Below are positions 42,858 to 55,850 of a stretch of DNA of 64,000 nt, in pieces. Within the stretch, counting starts at the first letter, position 1. Every line of letters starts with the position of its first letter. A program made the position numbers and the translations under genes. The notes under the pieces were generated by a model. The model was given only the letters and a program-made list of their open reading frames with translations. It made no database searches and had not been told where the DNA came from. This stretch comes from Macrotrachela quadricornifera. Its lineage: Eukaryota; Rotifera; Eurotatoria; Philodinida; Philodinidae. The stretch spans positions 922,348 to 986,347 of the forward strand of contig JAJEKB010021331.1 in the NCBI GenBank assembly GCA_022393335.1, read 5' to 3'.

Positions 42858-43765
42858 TCATGATAAAGTTGAATTTAAACGTATTTTTAATTCAGCTGAT
42901 GCAAGTTCTGTTGTCATACTAATTCTTCTATCATTTATTAAATGCTTCATCTGAGAAAATACTGATTCAACACAACTATTGTTGCAAGGTAATGAATATA
43001 AGAAACAGATCAGTTTCTTAAAATTTGGTGCTTCAGTGAGAGAAAATAAGAACATCCACAGCTGATCAGATCGTATTCTTTCATTGCGTGTTAAATTATT
43101 ATTATCAGCCTCTTTTCCATCATCGCATACGTTCGCTACTGCTATATCATTTTGGTTCATAACAAATGCTTGAACTTGATCAAAAACTGGAATACTTTGA
43201 TCGAATTTATTTTTATATATTGATTTTATTGTTGTAAATTCATCCAATAAACGATCTTTGTTTGAAGCTTTTATTTTTAACATATCAATACATTGAAGTA
43301 CTTGATTCCATGTTAAACTTTCAATATTTTCATAACTAAAATAACTTATTGTTTGATAAAATACAACATTCTCATCAAAATAAGAATCAATATACACAAT
43401 AATTTTATTTTGAAATTTAATAAATGATGATGATAATGCATTTTGTAAATTAGTGGGTAATCGTATCAATCTGTATCGGCAAGCTGAACCAAAAAATTGC
43501 GAATGAATACGTTCTTTCAGTTTGTTTTTTATGGAAGGTATTATTCGAACTAAATCAGTATCTGTCGTATAATATCGTTGTAATTCAAGATTCTTTTGAT
43601 GAATTTCAAATAGCACATGTTATAAAAAATTTAAAATACAAAGAACTTTTTTAGATAGCTCCAAGAAATATTTCTTCACTGGAACACATACTTCTATCAA
43701 TCGTTGCATAGATAAGTATAAGCTTAACCATCGCAGTTTTATATGTTTCAATATAACCTACAATA
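42858..43765 (-). pseudogene. hAT transposase C-terminal relic
   Basis: The minus frame reads LKHIKLRWLSLYLSMQRLIE then VCVPVKKYFLE, the Arg-Trp-Leu-Ser block of hAT transposases. It then meets a TAA near 43620 and resumes for 252 codons. These include IIPSIKNKLKERI, and a C-terminal LWMFLFSLTEAPNFKKLICF, SLPCNNSCVESVFSQMKHL and RRISMTTELASAELKIRLN. The last is the hAT dimerisation domain. The N-terminal zinc finger and the DDE aspartates are missing. No terminal repeats of the CAAGGGGG type are seen around it, so it cannot be paired with those MITEs. Confidence 0.8.
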
Positions 43766-46077
43766 AGAAGTGTTTTAAATTCGATCAGTATATAAGTAAA
43801 AGTAAATGATAAAATATTTTACTTTAAAATCTTGTTGATAAAAACCATAATATCCCCTATACTGAAAAGATAGGGTCTAGAAAACAATAGTTCAAATAAC
43901 CACGAAGAAGACTATAATAATCATCTAATCACTGCTTATTTTCAGTCGATCACTATTGACTAAAAATGACGATCACTGTTTAATTATTTATTTTGATTGG
44001 ATAATTGTTCAACGCTGCATCAACAATTAGGTACTTTATCAATAAACTAGAATTATTTTAGTGAATGTGAACATAAAATTATAATAAATAAAAGTCATAT
44101 TCTTTGAATAATGTGATCAAATTTAAATTCGCTTTGTTGTTTACAATATCATTGTAGTTCGCGATAAAATATAAAAACGTTTCAAATAAAAGAGCAGCAG
44201 CCAAACGGTTATATACATAACAGTTTATGACAACGGATGTAAACGGTTTTCGTATTTGCGTAGTATTTTTCTCACGATTGGGAATTGATATTGATATGTA
44301 TACAACAAATGCTTATAGAAAGGTAGTTTAAACTCAAACAAATAGTCATGTGAAATTATTTAATGGATATGATTTCTGTTTATCATAATTTGATGTGCAA
44401 AATCACTTGTAAAATTCTAATTAATTGACAAAGCAGTTAGCTGTTGATACAACATTGAATAATAAGTTAATCAAAATGAATAATTAAACAACGATCATCA
44501 TTATTAACTAGTACTGGTGAACTAATTTAGGTCATAATGACGCGATGATCTTTATGATCTTCTCCACAACTGTTGCAACTATAGTTACCAGATTAACACT
44601 ATAATCAAATTATTATGTTACACGCAACCACACATATTGAATTCCCGTTCACATCTATGAGCAGTTATATAGACATCCCTATTGTGTCAGTCTAGGGGCC
44701 AAGTGAATCGACAGTCGATGAACGCTACTTGTATTGAGTTTTATTTATAAAAATGATGTAAAGAAATTCTCTACTAAAATAAATGGGACAACGTATGTTC
44801 CATGGTCCTCAAAGGGTTAATTTTAGATATTGATATGATGATAACACTTAGTGAGGGGTGAGGATGATAGAAGTCTCTGTATTTCAACAAAATTGAAAAT
44901 AAAAAAATGTTTGTGCTGTTTCTTATTTCTTTCTCTATCTCTGCCTCTAAATTTTTCTTTTCTTTGTGTTGAAGAAGAAATACTGTGTCCATCACGACAT
45001 CGTTTATAAGATATCTTAGAATAAAAACTGATAAGTCATTTAACATCTCTCAAAAAGGAACAAACATAAACGCATTTTCGAGCAGTGTCTTTTTTCATTA
45101 CGATTTCCTAGTAATCTTCATTCTAAGCTCCAGTAAAATTTCAAATCTTTCAAAGCACTGTCGGTATTCATTGCAATCTTATGGACAATTTTCATTACGA
45201 ACACCCTGTCTTGTTCCTTATGTTCGGAAATTGTAAAGAACATATGCCACTGGCCACTGTAATGAAAAGTTGGTGCGTAATGTCCCATTTCCATCATCGT
45301 TTCATAAATATAAAGATATTATTTATACCTCTTAAAAAAAGTACGTATAGTGTTATATCCTCAATCGAAAGAAAATCGGAATTAAATAATTTTTGAGCCA
45401 AAATGATCACCTAATACTTAATTTCAGGTAAGTTAAGTCTTAAATAAAAAATAACTGCATTTTAATATTAAGTATAAAGTTTTACCTTGCTATTTATTTT
45501 TTAATATTAACTGTCAAGCGAAACCGTTCGATAAAGTAACTTAATTCAATCAAATTAAAAAAGAGTGTTTGCAGAACCCCGTTAACCTTAAACAGGTACG
45601 GCATAGTATCCGATAGTAAAACCGCTGAAAAAAGATTTGGACATAGAAAAGATTTTGTAAAGATTGCAGAATCATTTTTTTCTCTGTCTAGAAACTTTTT
45701 TCAGAGATTTCGCCATCGAGTACTTCACATAACTTAATATGAGAGATAGATAATTTTGAATCTTTCCTGCTCTGACTTCACTTCAGATAAAAACTGACTA
45801 CTGGGAACTGATGCCATTCATATCTCAGAGATGCTTATGAAAAGGTCGAGATTGCGATCTTCACATCAATTATCCGAAGTTTAGTAAACATGATGAATAC
45901 AATCTTGCCTGTTTTCTTTTCTTTTATCAATTTTTCTTTGAGATATTTGCAGAAGAGTAAAGTTGCCTTTTGTTGTTTTTATTGTAGACCACTGAACAAC
46001 TGAGAAGAATATGAATATACACGATCAATTATAATAAACAACTGTAAAAACATTTAGTTCATCTGCGCTTGCTCAAC
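43766..46077. other. No gene seen
   Basis: 2.3 kb of AT-rich spacer up to the Ebony-like gene. Frames at 44774-45396 overlap one another on both strands and have no motifs. Confidence 0.5.
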
Positions 46078-48642
46078 ATGTCCTCAAACGGTGTTTCATT
46101 TCTGGAAGGCATTCATATAGACTTCTCTGCTAAACATTCAAGTATACGTGATTTACTCGTATCAATCCTCACTGATCATGATGATGCAAAACGTGTATGC
46201 GCCATCTTTAGTCAAAATGAATTCACCATTGGTGAGTTGGCGGAGAGTGCTTACCGAGTGGCAGCGTCTCTCGTATCGTACAATATTGTCGCCATTTGTA
46301 TGCAAGCTTCATTCGAACTTATTATCGCATTATGTGGAGTTATTTTACGAGGCATTCCTTACGTACCTCTCGACCCATCATTACCATCTGAACGTCTCAA
46401 ATATATTCTTGATGATAGTCAAGCAAAATTAGTCATCATCGATAGTGTTTCACCAATTGAAAGCACCATCAAAACTGTGACTTGTTCTCAACTATGCAGT
46501 GATATTATTCGTTTAGATGTCAATAAAATGCCAAGAGTAAATGGTGAAGACACTTTCTGTCTTATGTACACGTCGGGATCGACAGGACGACCAAAAGGTG
46601 TCTATTTTCCTCATCGTGCTCTGATTAATCGGCTTTATTGGCAGTGGTGGCAGTTTCCATTTAATAAAGATGATGTGTGCTGTGTGAAATCATCGATTTC
46701 CTTCGTTGATTCCATTGCCGATATTTTTGCACCACTCCTTGGTAAAGCACCAATTGTCATTTTATCAAAATTATTGCTTCTCAATATTGATCAACTCATT
46801 TCCGTTCTGACGACTCGACACGTCTCGCAGCTTGTACTGGTTCCTTCCTTACTTACTGCTCTAGTCGATCATTTGGAAAACAACAACCAAACCTTACCAG
46901 CTTTACGGCATGTCGTCAGCAGCGGTGAAACATTGCCTATTACTCTGATTGAATCATTTTTCGCCTTAAAGCAACGTTTTTCTCCTACTTGCCGCCTGGT
47001 CAATACATACGGTTCGACCGAGGTCATGGCCGATGCGACTTATGAAGTCTTTGAATAGACAGATCATTTATATGACATGTTGTCGATCGACGGTCGCACC
47101 AGCATTGGACATCCAATCGCCAATATGCGAGTGGATATTGTCGAACCGAATGAACAGGGTATTGGAGAGCTAGTTATCACAGGTGAAGGTGTCGCCGATG
47201 GCTATCACAATGTGGACTCCAAGAATGCTGCTCTATCAAATAAATTTATTCGCAGCGATGATGGACGGCTTCGTTTTCGCATGGGTGACTTCGGAAAAAT
47301 TTGGAATGATCGTATTATCTTCTACGGCCGAAATGATAATCTAGTGAGAACATTTACCTTTCAAAAAAAATGAAGTGATTTATTTCTTCCTTTTTAGATC
47401 AAAATTGCTGGAAATCGAATAGATCTAAGTGAGATTGAGCTCACTCTCAAGCAATATTGTAACTGTCGCCAGCCGATTGCTGTTTACCTGGCCACTACTG
47501 CACAGATTGTAGTATTTTTACGAGCAAGCGAAGAAGTAGTCGATTTAAACCGTGAATCACTATCAAAATATCTTCCATCATACGCAATACCCTCACGATT
47601 TGTCTCTGTTGCTGATTTTCCTCTTCTTGTCTCTGGCAAAATCGATCGCCCACAGTTGATAAAATCGCTTGACATTACTCGAGAAATAACACCACCAGAC
47701 CATGAATTAAATGAAGAGTCGGATGTAAATCGTGGCTTTTATTCTGCACTTGCTGACATCGGTATTTCACGTGATCATACTGATCGGAACTTTTTTACTG
47801 CTGGTGGCACGTCACAAAGTGCATTGTTACTCGTAGCTAAGCTGCATCGTATTGGATTTCATAATCTTACTGTTGAACGTCTGATGAACGCAAAGTCCCT
47901 TCAAGATATTCTATTACATCGAATGACATACAGTAATTGGCAGCATTACGACTCGTTTTTTGAATGTGATAGTGAGTATCAAATGATACCACTCGAACAT
48001 GTTGATAAACGGGAAGCCCAGCGCATTCTCGTAGAAGCATTTGTCAACCATAGCGAATTCGAAGAGATAGTGCATCAAAATCGGACTGATCTCAAAGTTC
48101 AATGCAAACGTGAATGGTACGCGCTGTTCGACGCAGCCTGGTCATTTCACGTGACAGGTGGTCTTTCATTCGGCGCTTTGGCCAACGACGGACAACTTGT
48201 CGGTATTATGCTATCGAATGATTTAGCAGATCGCCCAGATGTGGATCTATCAAGCTTTAAGCTAATTACACGTTCATGGCCTATGTTGGAAGCTGCCAAA
48301 AATGACTTATTTGAAGAATTACAGTCTCGTGATGCTATTCCTCAACGCATCATGTACATTTTTCTGGAAGCGGTCAATCTGGACATAAGCCCAGAAAGAC
48401 GACTAAACGTTGCGTATTTTCTTGAACGTGAATCATTACGATTAGCAGCTAGTAAAGGATATCAAGCAGTGTTATCAGACAATACCAGCAGTGCGATACA
48501 GCAATTTGCTGAACATGTTTTCAAATATGATATAAATCGAGTGGTACACGCAAACGAATGGCGTGATTCCTCAGGCACTTTGGTATTTCCGCATGCGAAA
48601 GACAATCATGTAGCATTCGTCAGTTTGAAATTTCTTACTTAA
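46078..48642 (+). pseudogene. Ebony-like A-T-GNAT synthetase with one in-frame TAG
   Basis: ATG at 46078. Exon 1 (46078-47343) holds an NRPS adenylation domain: LMYTSGSTGRPKGV (A3) near residue 160, SFVDSIADIF (A4, with the Asp that holds an amino group), NTYGSTEVMAD (A5) near 310, FRMGDFGKIW (A7) and FYGRNDNLI (A8). A 54-bp intron (47344-47397) joins it to exon 2: KIAGNRIDLSEIE, PLLVSGKIDRPQL (A10 Lys), then a carrier domain NFFTAGGTSQSALLL (phosphopantetheine Ser), and about 240 aa of GNAT-like sequence. Adenylation, carrier and GNAT in about 836 codons is the layout of insect Ebony (beta-alanyl-amine synthase), which couples beta-alanine to biogenic amines. TAG at 47056-47058 (codon 327) breaks the frame just after the A5 motif; everything else is intact. 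It could be a recent pseudogene, a null allele or a base error. Confidence 0.8.
47344..47397 (+). other. 54-bp intron of the Ebony-like gene
   Basis: gtgagaacat at the donor and ttcctttttag at the acceptor. Removal rebuilds the conserved GRNDN-L-IKIAGNRIDLSEIE block. Confidence 0.85.
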
Positions 48643-48946
48643 TCCAGTTAGAACAGTTTTTCATTGTATCTTCAAACAATATAAATGAAACATCTAATTT
48701 TGGACATTTAGCTATCTAAACAGTACTTTATATCTCATATTTATACCATGAGCATCTTGAGAGGATGAGTCTAAGCAAACTATGACACGTTTCGACCAGC
48801 GATTAAAAGTAGAATGAACATTTATCTTAATCTAAAATTAAGTTAAGCTTTTTTCACTGAACAATTAATATTAGGTATTGATTTTTCATTTTAAAAAGAT
48901 TTGCCGAGGGTTCGTAATTCATTGTAACCAGGAGATCATAATTAAA
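48643..48946. other. 3' flank of the Ebony-like gene
   Basis: No canonical AATAAA before 48880. The next AATAAA on the plus strand is the first hexamer of the GTAC-ended element at 48947. Confidence 0.4.
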
Positions 48947-49612
48947 AATAAATGTGAAAACTTCAAATTTAAATCTGAGTGTTCCATGTACTTCAAAAGA
49001 TGAAAATAATTGACAACAAATTGATTTTGATCGAACTGTCTAAAAACTATCTATCTTGAACATATGCTCAGCATTTTGACTTTATCTCGTGAACAGATTG
49101 GCCATTTGAGCTCTGGGACATCTCATTTGTACAGAAAATAGTTTCGTCTACAAATTCATTCTGCTCAAGTGAGCAAGTTATATCTAACGAGATTATGGTC
49201 ACAGGTAACCTCATCGATCTACTACAGGTATATAATACATGGAGACACCAGTAGTTTCATAATAATCCACCAATATTAATAACTATTGAGTTCGGATTTT
49301 TTCCATTTGATAACTCTTTTTAGTAGTGACAAAACCATGCATCTAGAGCACGCCAAAGCCACTAGTCACCTGAGACATATTTACGTACACTGGCCTCCAG
49401 ATACAGATTTTGTGCATTTTTAGACCCTGTTTAGGCAACTTTCACTTGAAAAATCCTCCTTGTCATCTTCTTGTCTCGATCAAAATATTGATGAGACAAT
49501 TCTATACACAAAATTTCAGTACAATCGAATGTAATTGTGAAGAATTATCGTGTAAACGGCCGAACGTACAGACCGATTTTAGAGTGTACTCACTTTTTGA
49601 GTACACAAAAAA
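48947..49612 (+). mobile_element. GTAC-ended element, 666-bp copy
   Basis: The 5' end aataaatgtgaaaacttcaa with a decayed palindrome leads to the terminal repeat catgtacttcaaaaga. The 3' end is cactttttgagtacac (49591-49606). Internal blocks shared with the 50020 copy include gataactcttttagtagt-like sequence and ctgagacatat. The right third matches the other copies (atattgatgagacaa, aatttcagtacaatcgaatg, taattgtgaagaattatcg). Confidence 0.75.
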
Positions 49613-50019
49613 GAAAATATTCACAGCATCAAGTATCAGTGATGCATGACAATCTGTCATGTATTTATTAGATATAGGTGAAAATGAATTGTGTTCAATT
49701 GATAGCCGAATAGAAACGACATATTATTATCTTCTTTTTACAGTGAAGGTATTAAGCATCGGGATATTGAGCGACACAAGTATACGTATGTGAGAAAATG
49801 GTTGAAAGAAACGTAACTCTTATATTTTTTAAAATATGAAAAATTGTTCATCAAAAATAAATTGATCTCAAATTTTCAATCGTATTGTTTTCATTTGGAC
49901 GACTGAAATATATAATTAAACATCAATAATTTTTAAGATATCAATATTAAATTACAATCGATTATTTCAGTCATATTAACTGACAAACATATGAGTAATT
50001 CGATCTCTTCCTTCTATAT
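49613..50019. other. No gene seen
   Basis: AT-rich spacer between two GTAC-ended elements. Confidence 0.4.
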
Positions 50020-51333
50020 AATAAATGCGAAAACTTCGGATTTTATCCGAAAGTTATGTGTACTGCAAAAAGTATATGAATCAGCTGAGTCATTATGAAG
50101 TGTTTGAACGCCAAAATTATCATGACAAATTGTCTTGATGAAAAACCATTTTTCTCATAACTTCATTTTTATTGGTTCCTGCTCCATCCAAGGACGTATA
50201 TAAGGGGGACAGTTGGCACACACCCCTCCAGCTTACGAAAAATTAATGGAAAATAACTTTGTCTCATGAACGATTTGGCCCTTTGAGTTAAATGAGGTCT
50301 CAATTGGATAGAAACAGTTTAATCTATAAATTCATTACACTCAGGGAGGAAGTTATGGGATAAAAAAGTATTATAAGCCAAAAACTGCGTAGATTCAGCG
50401 ATATAGCATATTTTGAGAGGGAGTATTTGGACTTTTCTCACGTGATGCACTAGACCCTGTATTTCTTTGTTTCTGTAAGACATAGATCTCATCACAACAC
50501 ATCCCTTGTCACTAAATTGCAAGGAGAAAATACAGGCGTGCGAAGCTAGCATGGGTCACATAGTATGCGCCCATATCCAGTGATCACTGACTGTACTCTC
50601 AGAGTTATATAATATCTTTAAAAATCACAGAAATTTGAGTTCAGATTCGTGTGTAGCTTGGCAAACTGGATAACAAGAGTTATTTTTGAATGAATTTATG
50701 TTTGCATCTAACAGGATTACGATCATCCGCAACCTCATGAATTTATAAGAGATATATGATAGATACAAGCATCAGTATTTTCATAATAAATCACCAATAT
50801 TAATAGCTATCGATTCGAGTTTTTACCTCTCGATAGTCCTTTCAACTAGCTACAAAACCAAGCATTTTGGAAACCCCAAAAGTATTGGTCATCTGAGCCA
50901 TATCTAAGCAATTTGGTTCTGGTTACAGTTTTTATGCATTTTTAGACCTTTTTCAGGCAATGTTTCGTTAGAAAACTACGGCTTAATTCAAAACTAATAT
51001 CATATTCGGAATCAGCGTTAAAAACTGAGTCGATTCATATATATTTAAAATATTTCTGAGAAAAAAAAATTTTTTTGAAAAAATCCCTGTACCCCCCCTC
51101 AGGGGTGGTCTGGTCAATAATGACAATTTTTTCGATAACTCAGCCATTTCTCGTCGGATCTTTCTCATCTTCGAACTCGACCGAGATATTGATGAAACAG
51201 TTCTGTGCACAAAATTTCAGCTCAATCGAATGTAATTGTAAAGAGTTATCGTGTAAACGGACGGCCGGCCGGCCGGACGGACGGACACACTGACCGATTC
51301 TAGAGTGTACTCACTTTTTGAGTACACAAAAAT
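50020..51333 (+). mobile_element. GTAC-ended element, 1314-bp copy
   Basis: The longest copy. The 5' end is aataaatgcgaaaacttcgg, then the palindrome cggattttatccg and gtgtactgcaaaaagta. The 3' end is tgtactcactttttgagtac at 51308-51327. It contains the ggacggccggccggcc run (about 51258-51290) seen shorter in other copies. Internal open frames are short, so it appears non-autonomous. If a full-length autonomous relative exists it is not in this window. Confidence 0.75.
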
Positions 51334-51778
51334 AATTTTTAAATTCACTCTAATTATATTAACAAAAATTTATTGATAAAGTAAAGAAACGGGAAGACAA
51401 TTATTTATTATATATTGTTTTTTACATACAGTAACAAAAACAAGCAACAATACAACTTGTAATAGTGATATAGTTTATGTATATAGTAATAGTGTCTAAT
51501 CAGTTTTGGATACATGGATATATCGTATTTTGTTGCTCCAAAAGTAAGCGAATACAACGTTCAATTAGACGTGATTAACTACAAGTCCAATGTAAATCAT
51601 CCTTGCTTATGTGACATTGGGTGAGGGCTGGTTCGCTAACCTAAAAAATGAATCTATGCAACAGTTCTAATAGCATTATGTTACATTTATCAATCACCTG
51701 TAGAACGTCAATTCCATTTGATAAATAACGTGTAGCTTTCATACGTCATTGCAAGAGTTACCACATTAGCTGTATCCC
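51334..51778. other. No gene seen
   Basis: AT-rich spacer downstream of the SGNH-like ORF (which is on the minus strand). Confidence 0.4.
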
Positions 51779-52258
51779 CTAATATAGAAGTTGAATGGTT
51801 TCAACCGTTTCTCTTATACAATGAATAGTTTCTTCTGCTCGCACAACATGAAGCTCATTCGTTCCTAAAATGAGTATTAGTCTGCTAGCACCATGCATAA
51901 TTTGCCGACTTTCATAACTTCTTAACCAACTGAGCATCTTCAAGCAATTACAACTGCTCCCATAGATAAGTTTCACTAAACCTTGCCACATTTGTAAGTT
52001 ATACTCGATCAGACGACTAGTCATAGAAGAACCAGCTACTACAGTTATTGGCTTAACTATTTGATGACATATATTTTCATATTTCCACAGAAAACAGTTT
52101 TGATTCGGAAAAATCGGATAAGTAGATCGTTCATAAAATAAATTTCGATTACTTTGTTGTTGTCGCCGTTTGTTCCGTGCTTTTCGTGATTTGTTTTGAC
52201 GATCATGGGATGTAGCTTGATTGCATATAAATGGCGTCGAAATGAATACAGAGTTCAT
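51779..52258 (-). CDS. SGNH/GDSL-hydrolase-like fragment, possibly retroelement-borne
   Basis: 159 aa on the minus strand. The N-terminal third is basic (RQNKSRKARNKRRQQQ). The rest resembles an SGNH fold: ITVVAGSSMTSRLIEYNLQMW (block I, with GSS in place of GDS), MLSWLRSYES, ASRLILILGTNELHV (block III GTN-x) and a following helix. The final catalytic Asp-His block is not present, so it is a truncated or partial domain. SGNH domains of this kind occur in ORF1 of CR1-like and other retroelements, often after a basic stretch as here. No RT is adjacent. I cannot tell a cellular gene from an element remnant. Confidence 0.4.
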   Translation of the reverse strand: MNSVFISTPFICNQATSHDRQNKSRKARNKRRQQQSNRNLFYERSTYPIFPNQNCFLWKYENICHQIVKPITVVAGSSMTSRLIEYNLQMWQGLVKLIYGSSCNCLKMLSWLRSYESRQIMHGASRLILILGTNELHVVRAEETIHCIRETVETIQLLY

Positions 52259-53294
52259 TAAATATTGAGAAAATTAATTAGTAGATTGGTTATTTATTAA
52301 TGTTGTATTTGAAATATCGAGGTGATATTTTGGATAAAAATATCTTCTGTTATCGAGTATGATGTTTTCGTACGAAGAGATAAATATTTTATAATATATG
52401 TTTATTTCATATATCTCTTGACTATATAACGACAATTTCTTTCTCTTTCGCTCTCTTCATTTCTCTTATCTTTATATAGAAAATGTATTATTGATGTTGC
52501 ATATTATGAGTGGTCAAAATATATCAAAGCAAATAGATAAATCAATCTCAATGCAACAGCATTTCTCGCATACAAAATTACGAGCGACGTTTCAACTCAT
52601 TTCATTAAAAACGAGCACATCTGTTCATTTTTAAACAAAATTGAGCAAAATATCTAACTAAAGATAAACCATTATCGTACATTCAGTTTCTAATATTTTA
52701 CATTTAGTTCATCATCGAGTTAGAAAGATTGTTTCACAGATATTATTTATTCAAGATGTAACAAGATATTTTCCATTTTAATCAGTTCTATTCTTTTTTC
52801 ATTTAACTTTCAATACCTTCCTATCTCACGCAATGTTTCTTTTATTCAAAATCATAAATTATATGATTGGATTATTTTTGTTTTGTTTTTAAAAAAAATT
52901 CTAAAACAAAAAACAAAATTGAATAAATGATATATGAAGTAATGATTGAATTTTCTGATTAATGATCATGTATTTTCTCTCATTATCTTCGGAAATGAAA
53001 TTATAAATATGATTTGTTTTTTATTAATATATCTATGAACAATAGTTCACATCTTTCGTTCTGGTTTGATTTGATAGATATAAACATTTCAATATAACTA
53101 TCAGATGTATGCATTCTAGTAATGAATACGTTTTCTATTAAATGAACTGAACTTGATTTATTCAATTTTTAATCATTTAAAATTGTTTCTTTTTAATTTA
53201 ATATAAAATAATGTTTATCAAACTTTATAATATTGTTGTTAATAATAGAATGAAAAGTTTGTTCACATAAAAAAGATAAAAGAATATGCTGGAC
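52259..53294. other. No gene seen
   Basis: 1 kb of very AT-rich sequence with T and A runs. No repeat ends recognised. Confidence 0.5.
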
Positions 53295-53450
53295 TCCGCA
53301 CCTTCAGGCACTTCGTCACTATCCTAAATACTTTTTTTAGCACCTTACGGTAAAATTTAAAGTGCAGAACATAAGCACTAAATCTAACCGTAAGGTGTCG
53401 AAAAAGCATTTAGGATAGCGGGGAAGTGCTTCAAGGTACTGAAGGTGCTC
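53295..53450. mobile_element. ~150-bp foldback MITE
   Basis: The arms gcaccttcag, gcacttcgtcactatcctaa, atacttt and caccttacggt are matched in reverse by accgtaaggtgtcg, aaaaagcatttaggatagcg, gggaagtgc and ctgaaggtgc. The outer ends are GCACCTTCAG. No coding capacity. Confidence 0.75.
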
Positions 53451-53934
53451 ATACTAAAATGTGCTAAAGTTACCGAATAGGAGCTGGCTAGGCCCTGAGA
53501 TGCTGGGTACAGCACTTCTTTCCTTGAAAAAAAACTCTATTTTATTTCTCTTTCCTTTATTTTTGGAAGTATAGAAATATATAAATGAAAAGAAAGAATA
53601 GATGACTGATTAATTCGTTAAAAGAAATGATAAGATTAGTCGCTTTGTCAGAAAAAGGTCATTTTTATCATATTGTACATAAGAGGCCGATATTCATCAT
53701 TCATCTCAAGAAAGAAAAAAAAAATATCTTATGTTACATAACTAGGTATCGGTAGAGCACTTAAAAAATATTTCCTTTCGTTTTTCTTCGATTGAGCTTT
53801 TCTTTCATGTTCTACTTGTTATTGATTCTTAATTAAACGACTCTTTCTGTTTCAAATGTAACAGGGGTAGTTTCATGGGATTTCAAACGCATTTTTACAC
53901 AAAGTTTCCCAACTTGCCTCATTTATATCTCATT
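53451..53934. other. No gene seen
   Basis: AT-rich spacer. Confidence 0.4.
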
Positions 53935-55850
53935 TCATAGACCTCTACGAATTATATATACAGTAAAAAAAATGATAGGATGCTTCGTGGAATCTCAACT
54001 ATATTTATACCGGATTTCTCCAAATTGCGTGGAACTTTCAGCATTTCTAGATCATATTGCGATGCTAAATGCCGCATATCAGTTTGTGAAATTTCTTTAA
54101 TGAGTACATGTATATAGAGCATCACATTAGAGGTCTTCAAAGGATGAATACCAAAAATCGGATTATTTAGAAAATTAGGTTTTTAGAAGGACTTTCCAAC
54201 TAAACGCATAAAGCATCATCTATCTTATATATTCTGAAAGCTGATGACTTAAGCTACATTTTGACTATAATACATTGAGGATTTTCTAGACTTTCAGTCA
54301 TATTGTGTTTTCATGCATACTACTCACTACCTATATTTTAGCGTATATCTTTGTAATGCAAAAGTAGCACAAAAACTTTATTCCCAGACAGAGTAATATA
54401 CAGGATTTTGTAAAGGATTGATTGCTTGACAAGATGCGCTAGACGGGAAATCACACTTTTTTGAAACAAAAAATAGATTCAACAATGATTGTTTTTACAT
54501 TTTTAGGGCGAAAGAGCATCTATTATGAGTACCTTCTTGATTAAAGATTATTTGTTCACTCATATTGATATTACTCAATTTGTAGAGCTGTTACGTTAGT
54601 TGTGAACATTTTCATATAAAAATATTACCAATTATCTTTTGTTTTGGTAGAAATATGTTTAAAATTAAAAATTCTTTGGGTGCTAGAAAAATAATACTTT
54701 TTCTATGCAATTTAGTTGTAAACATGCATTGTCAAATGGTTTTTTCTTGTTTTCTTCGGTAAATCAAGATCTAAACTACAATCCAAGATCATTTTTAGAT
54801 TTTTCATGAAAAGACGCGTCGAACTACACTAAAATTATATTCTTCTTTCCGTAAAGTTTATTGCTAATTGTACTGATAGTGGTTTTTCGTCGCAATCTGT
54901 AACGTATTGTTTTTCATAGATCCTCAGTACTCGCTTCCTTTTCAACACAGAATCAAACCAGGTCTGGTACGGTTCGATGCGTCTTTTTGTGAAAAATCTA
55001 AAAATGATCTTGGATTGTAGTTTGAATCTTGATTTAGCGAAGAAAACAAGAAAAAACCATTTGACAATGCATGTTTACAAACAAATCACATAGAAAAAGT
55101 ATTGTTTTTCTAGCACTCAAAGTATTTTTAATTTTAAACATATTTCTACCAAAACAAAAGATAATTGGTAATATTTTTATATGAAAATGTTCACAACTAA
55201 CGTAACAGCTCTACAAATTATGTAATATTAATATGAATGAGCAAATAATTTTTAATTAAGAAGGTACTCATAATAGATGCTCTTTCGCCCTAAAAATGTA
55301 AAAACAATCACTGTTGAATTTATTTTTTGTTTCAAAAAAGTGTGAACTGTCGTCTAGCACATCTTGCAGAGCAATTAATTCTTGGCAAAATCCTATACAT
55401 GACTATATCTGCAAATCAAATTTTTGTGTCACGTTTTTCATTACAATATCATACATTGGAATGTCGTGCATAGTATTAATGGATGAAATCAGAACATGGT
55501 CAAAACACCAATATACTATAGTGAAAATGTAGCTTGAGTAATGGGCTTTCTGAATATACATGACGATTGATACCTTATTAGTATAAGTGAAAAAATTTTC
55601 CAATAATAGGAATTTCTAAAATCGTGATCGCTATATATGAACCACTTAGAGAAATTTATAAAACTAACTCAACATATTTTAATACCTTCGTATGATCTAC
55701 AAATTCTGAAAACTTCGTTCGATTTGGAGAAAGTTGCGTATAAAGTGGTTGAGATCCCATGGATTATCCGGAATACGTGTCAAAAAGTTACAGTGACCAT
55801 CCTTGATAAATCGTAAAAACTTTTCTATAAGTTTTTACGAAAAGAGGTCT
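53935..55850. mobile_element. 1.9-kb degenerate inverted repeat
   Basis: The left arm 53935-54830 and right arm 54970-55850 are inverted copies over nearly 900 bp. Shared blocks from outside in: agacctct, ctcaac, tttctccaaat, tagatcata, gaaatttct; then ttatatattctgaaag, agctacattttgactata, caggattttg; then attatgagtaccttcttgat, gagctgttacgttagttgtg, attatcttttgttttggtag, acatgcattgtcaaatggtt, aatgatcttggattgtag. The inner arms are much better conserved than the outer. The loop (54830-54970) is about 140 bp. No coding sequence was recognised. Confidence 0.75.

Noticed and set aside
49410..49649. Frame reading CIFRPCLGNFHLKNPPCHLL and similar frames at 51075 and 56246
   Set aside because: The same repeat sequence read in different copies of the GTAC-ended element; the frame is not kept between copies.
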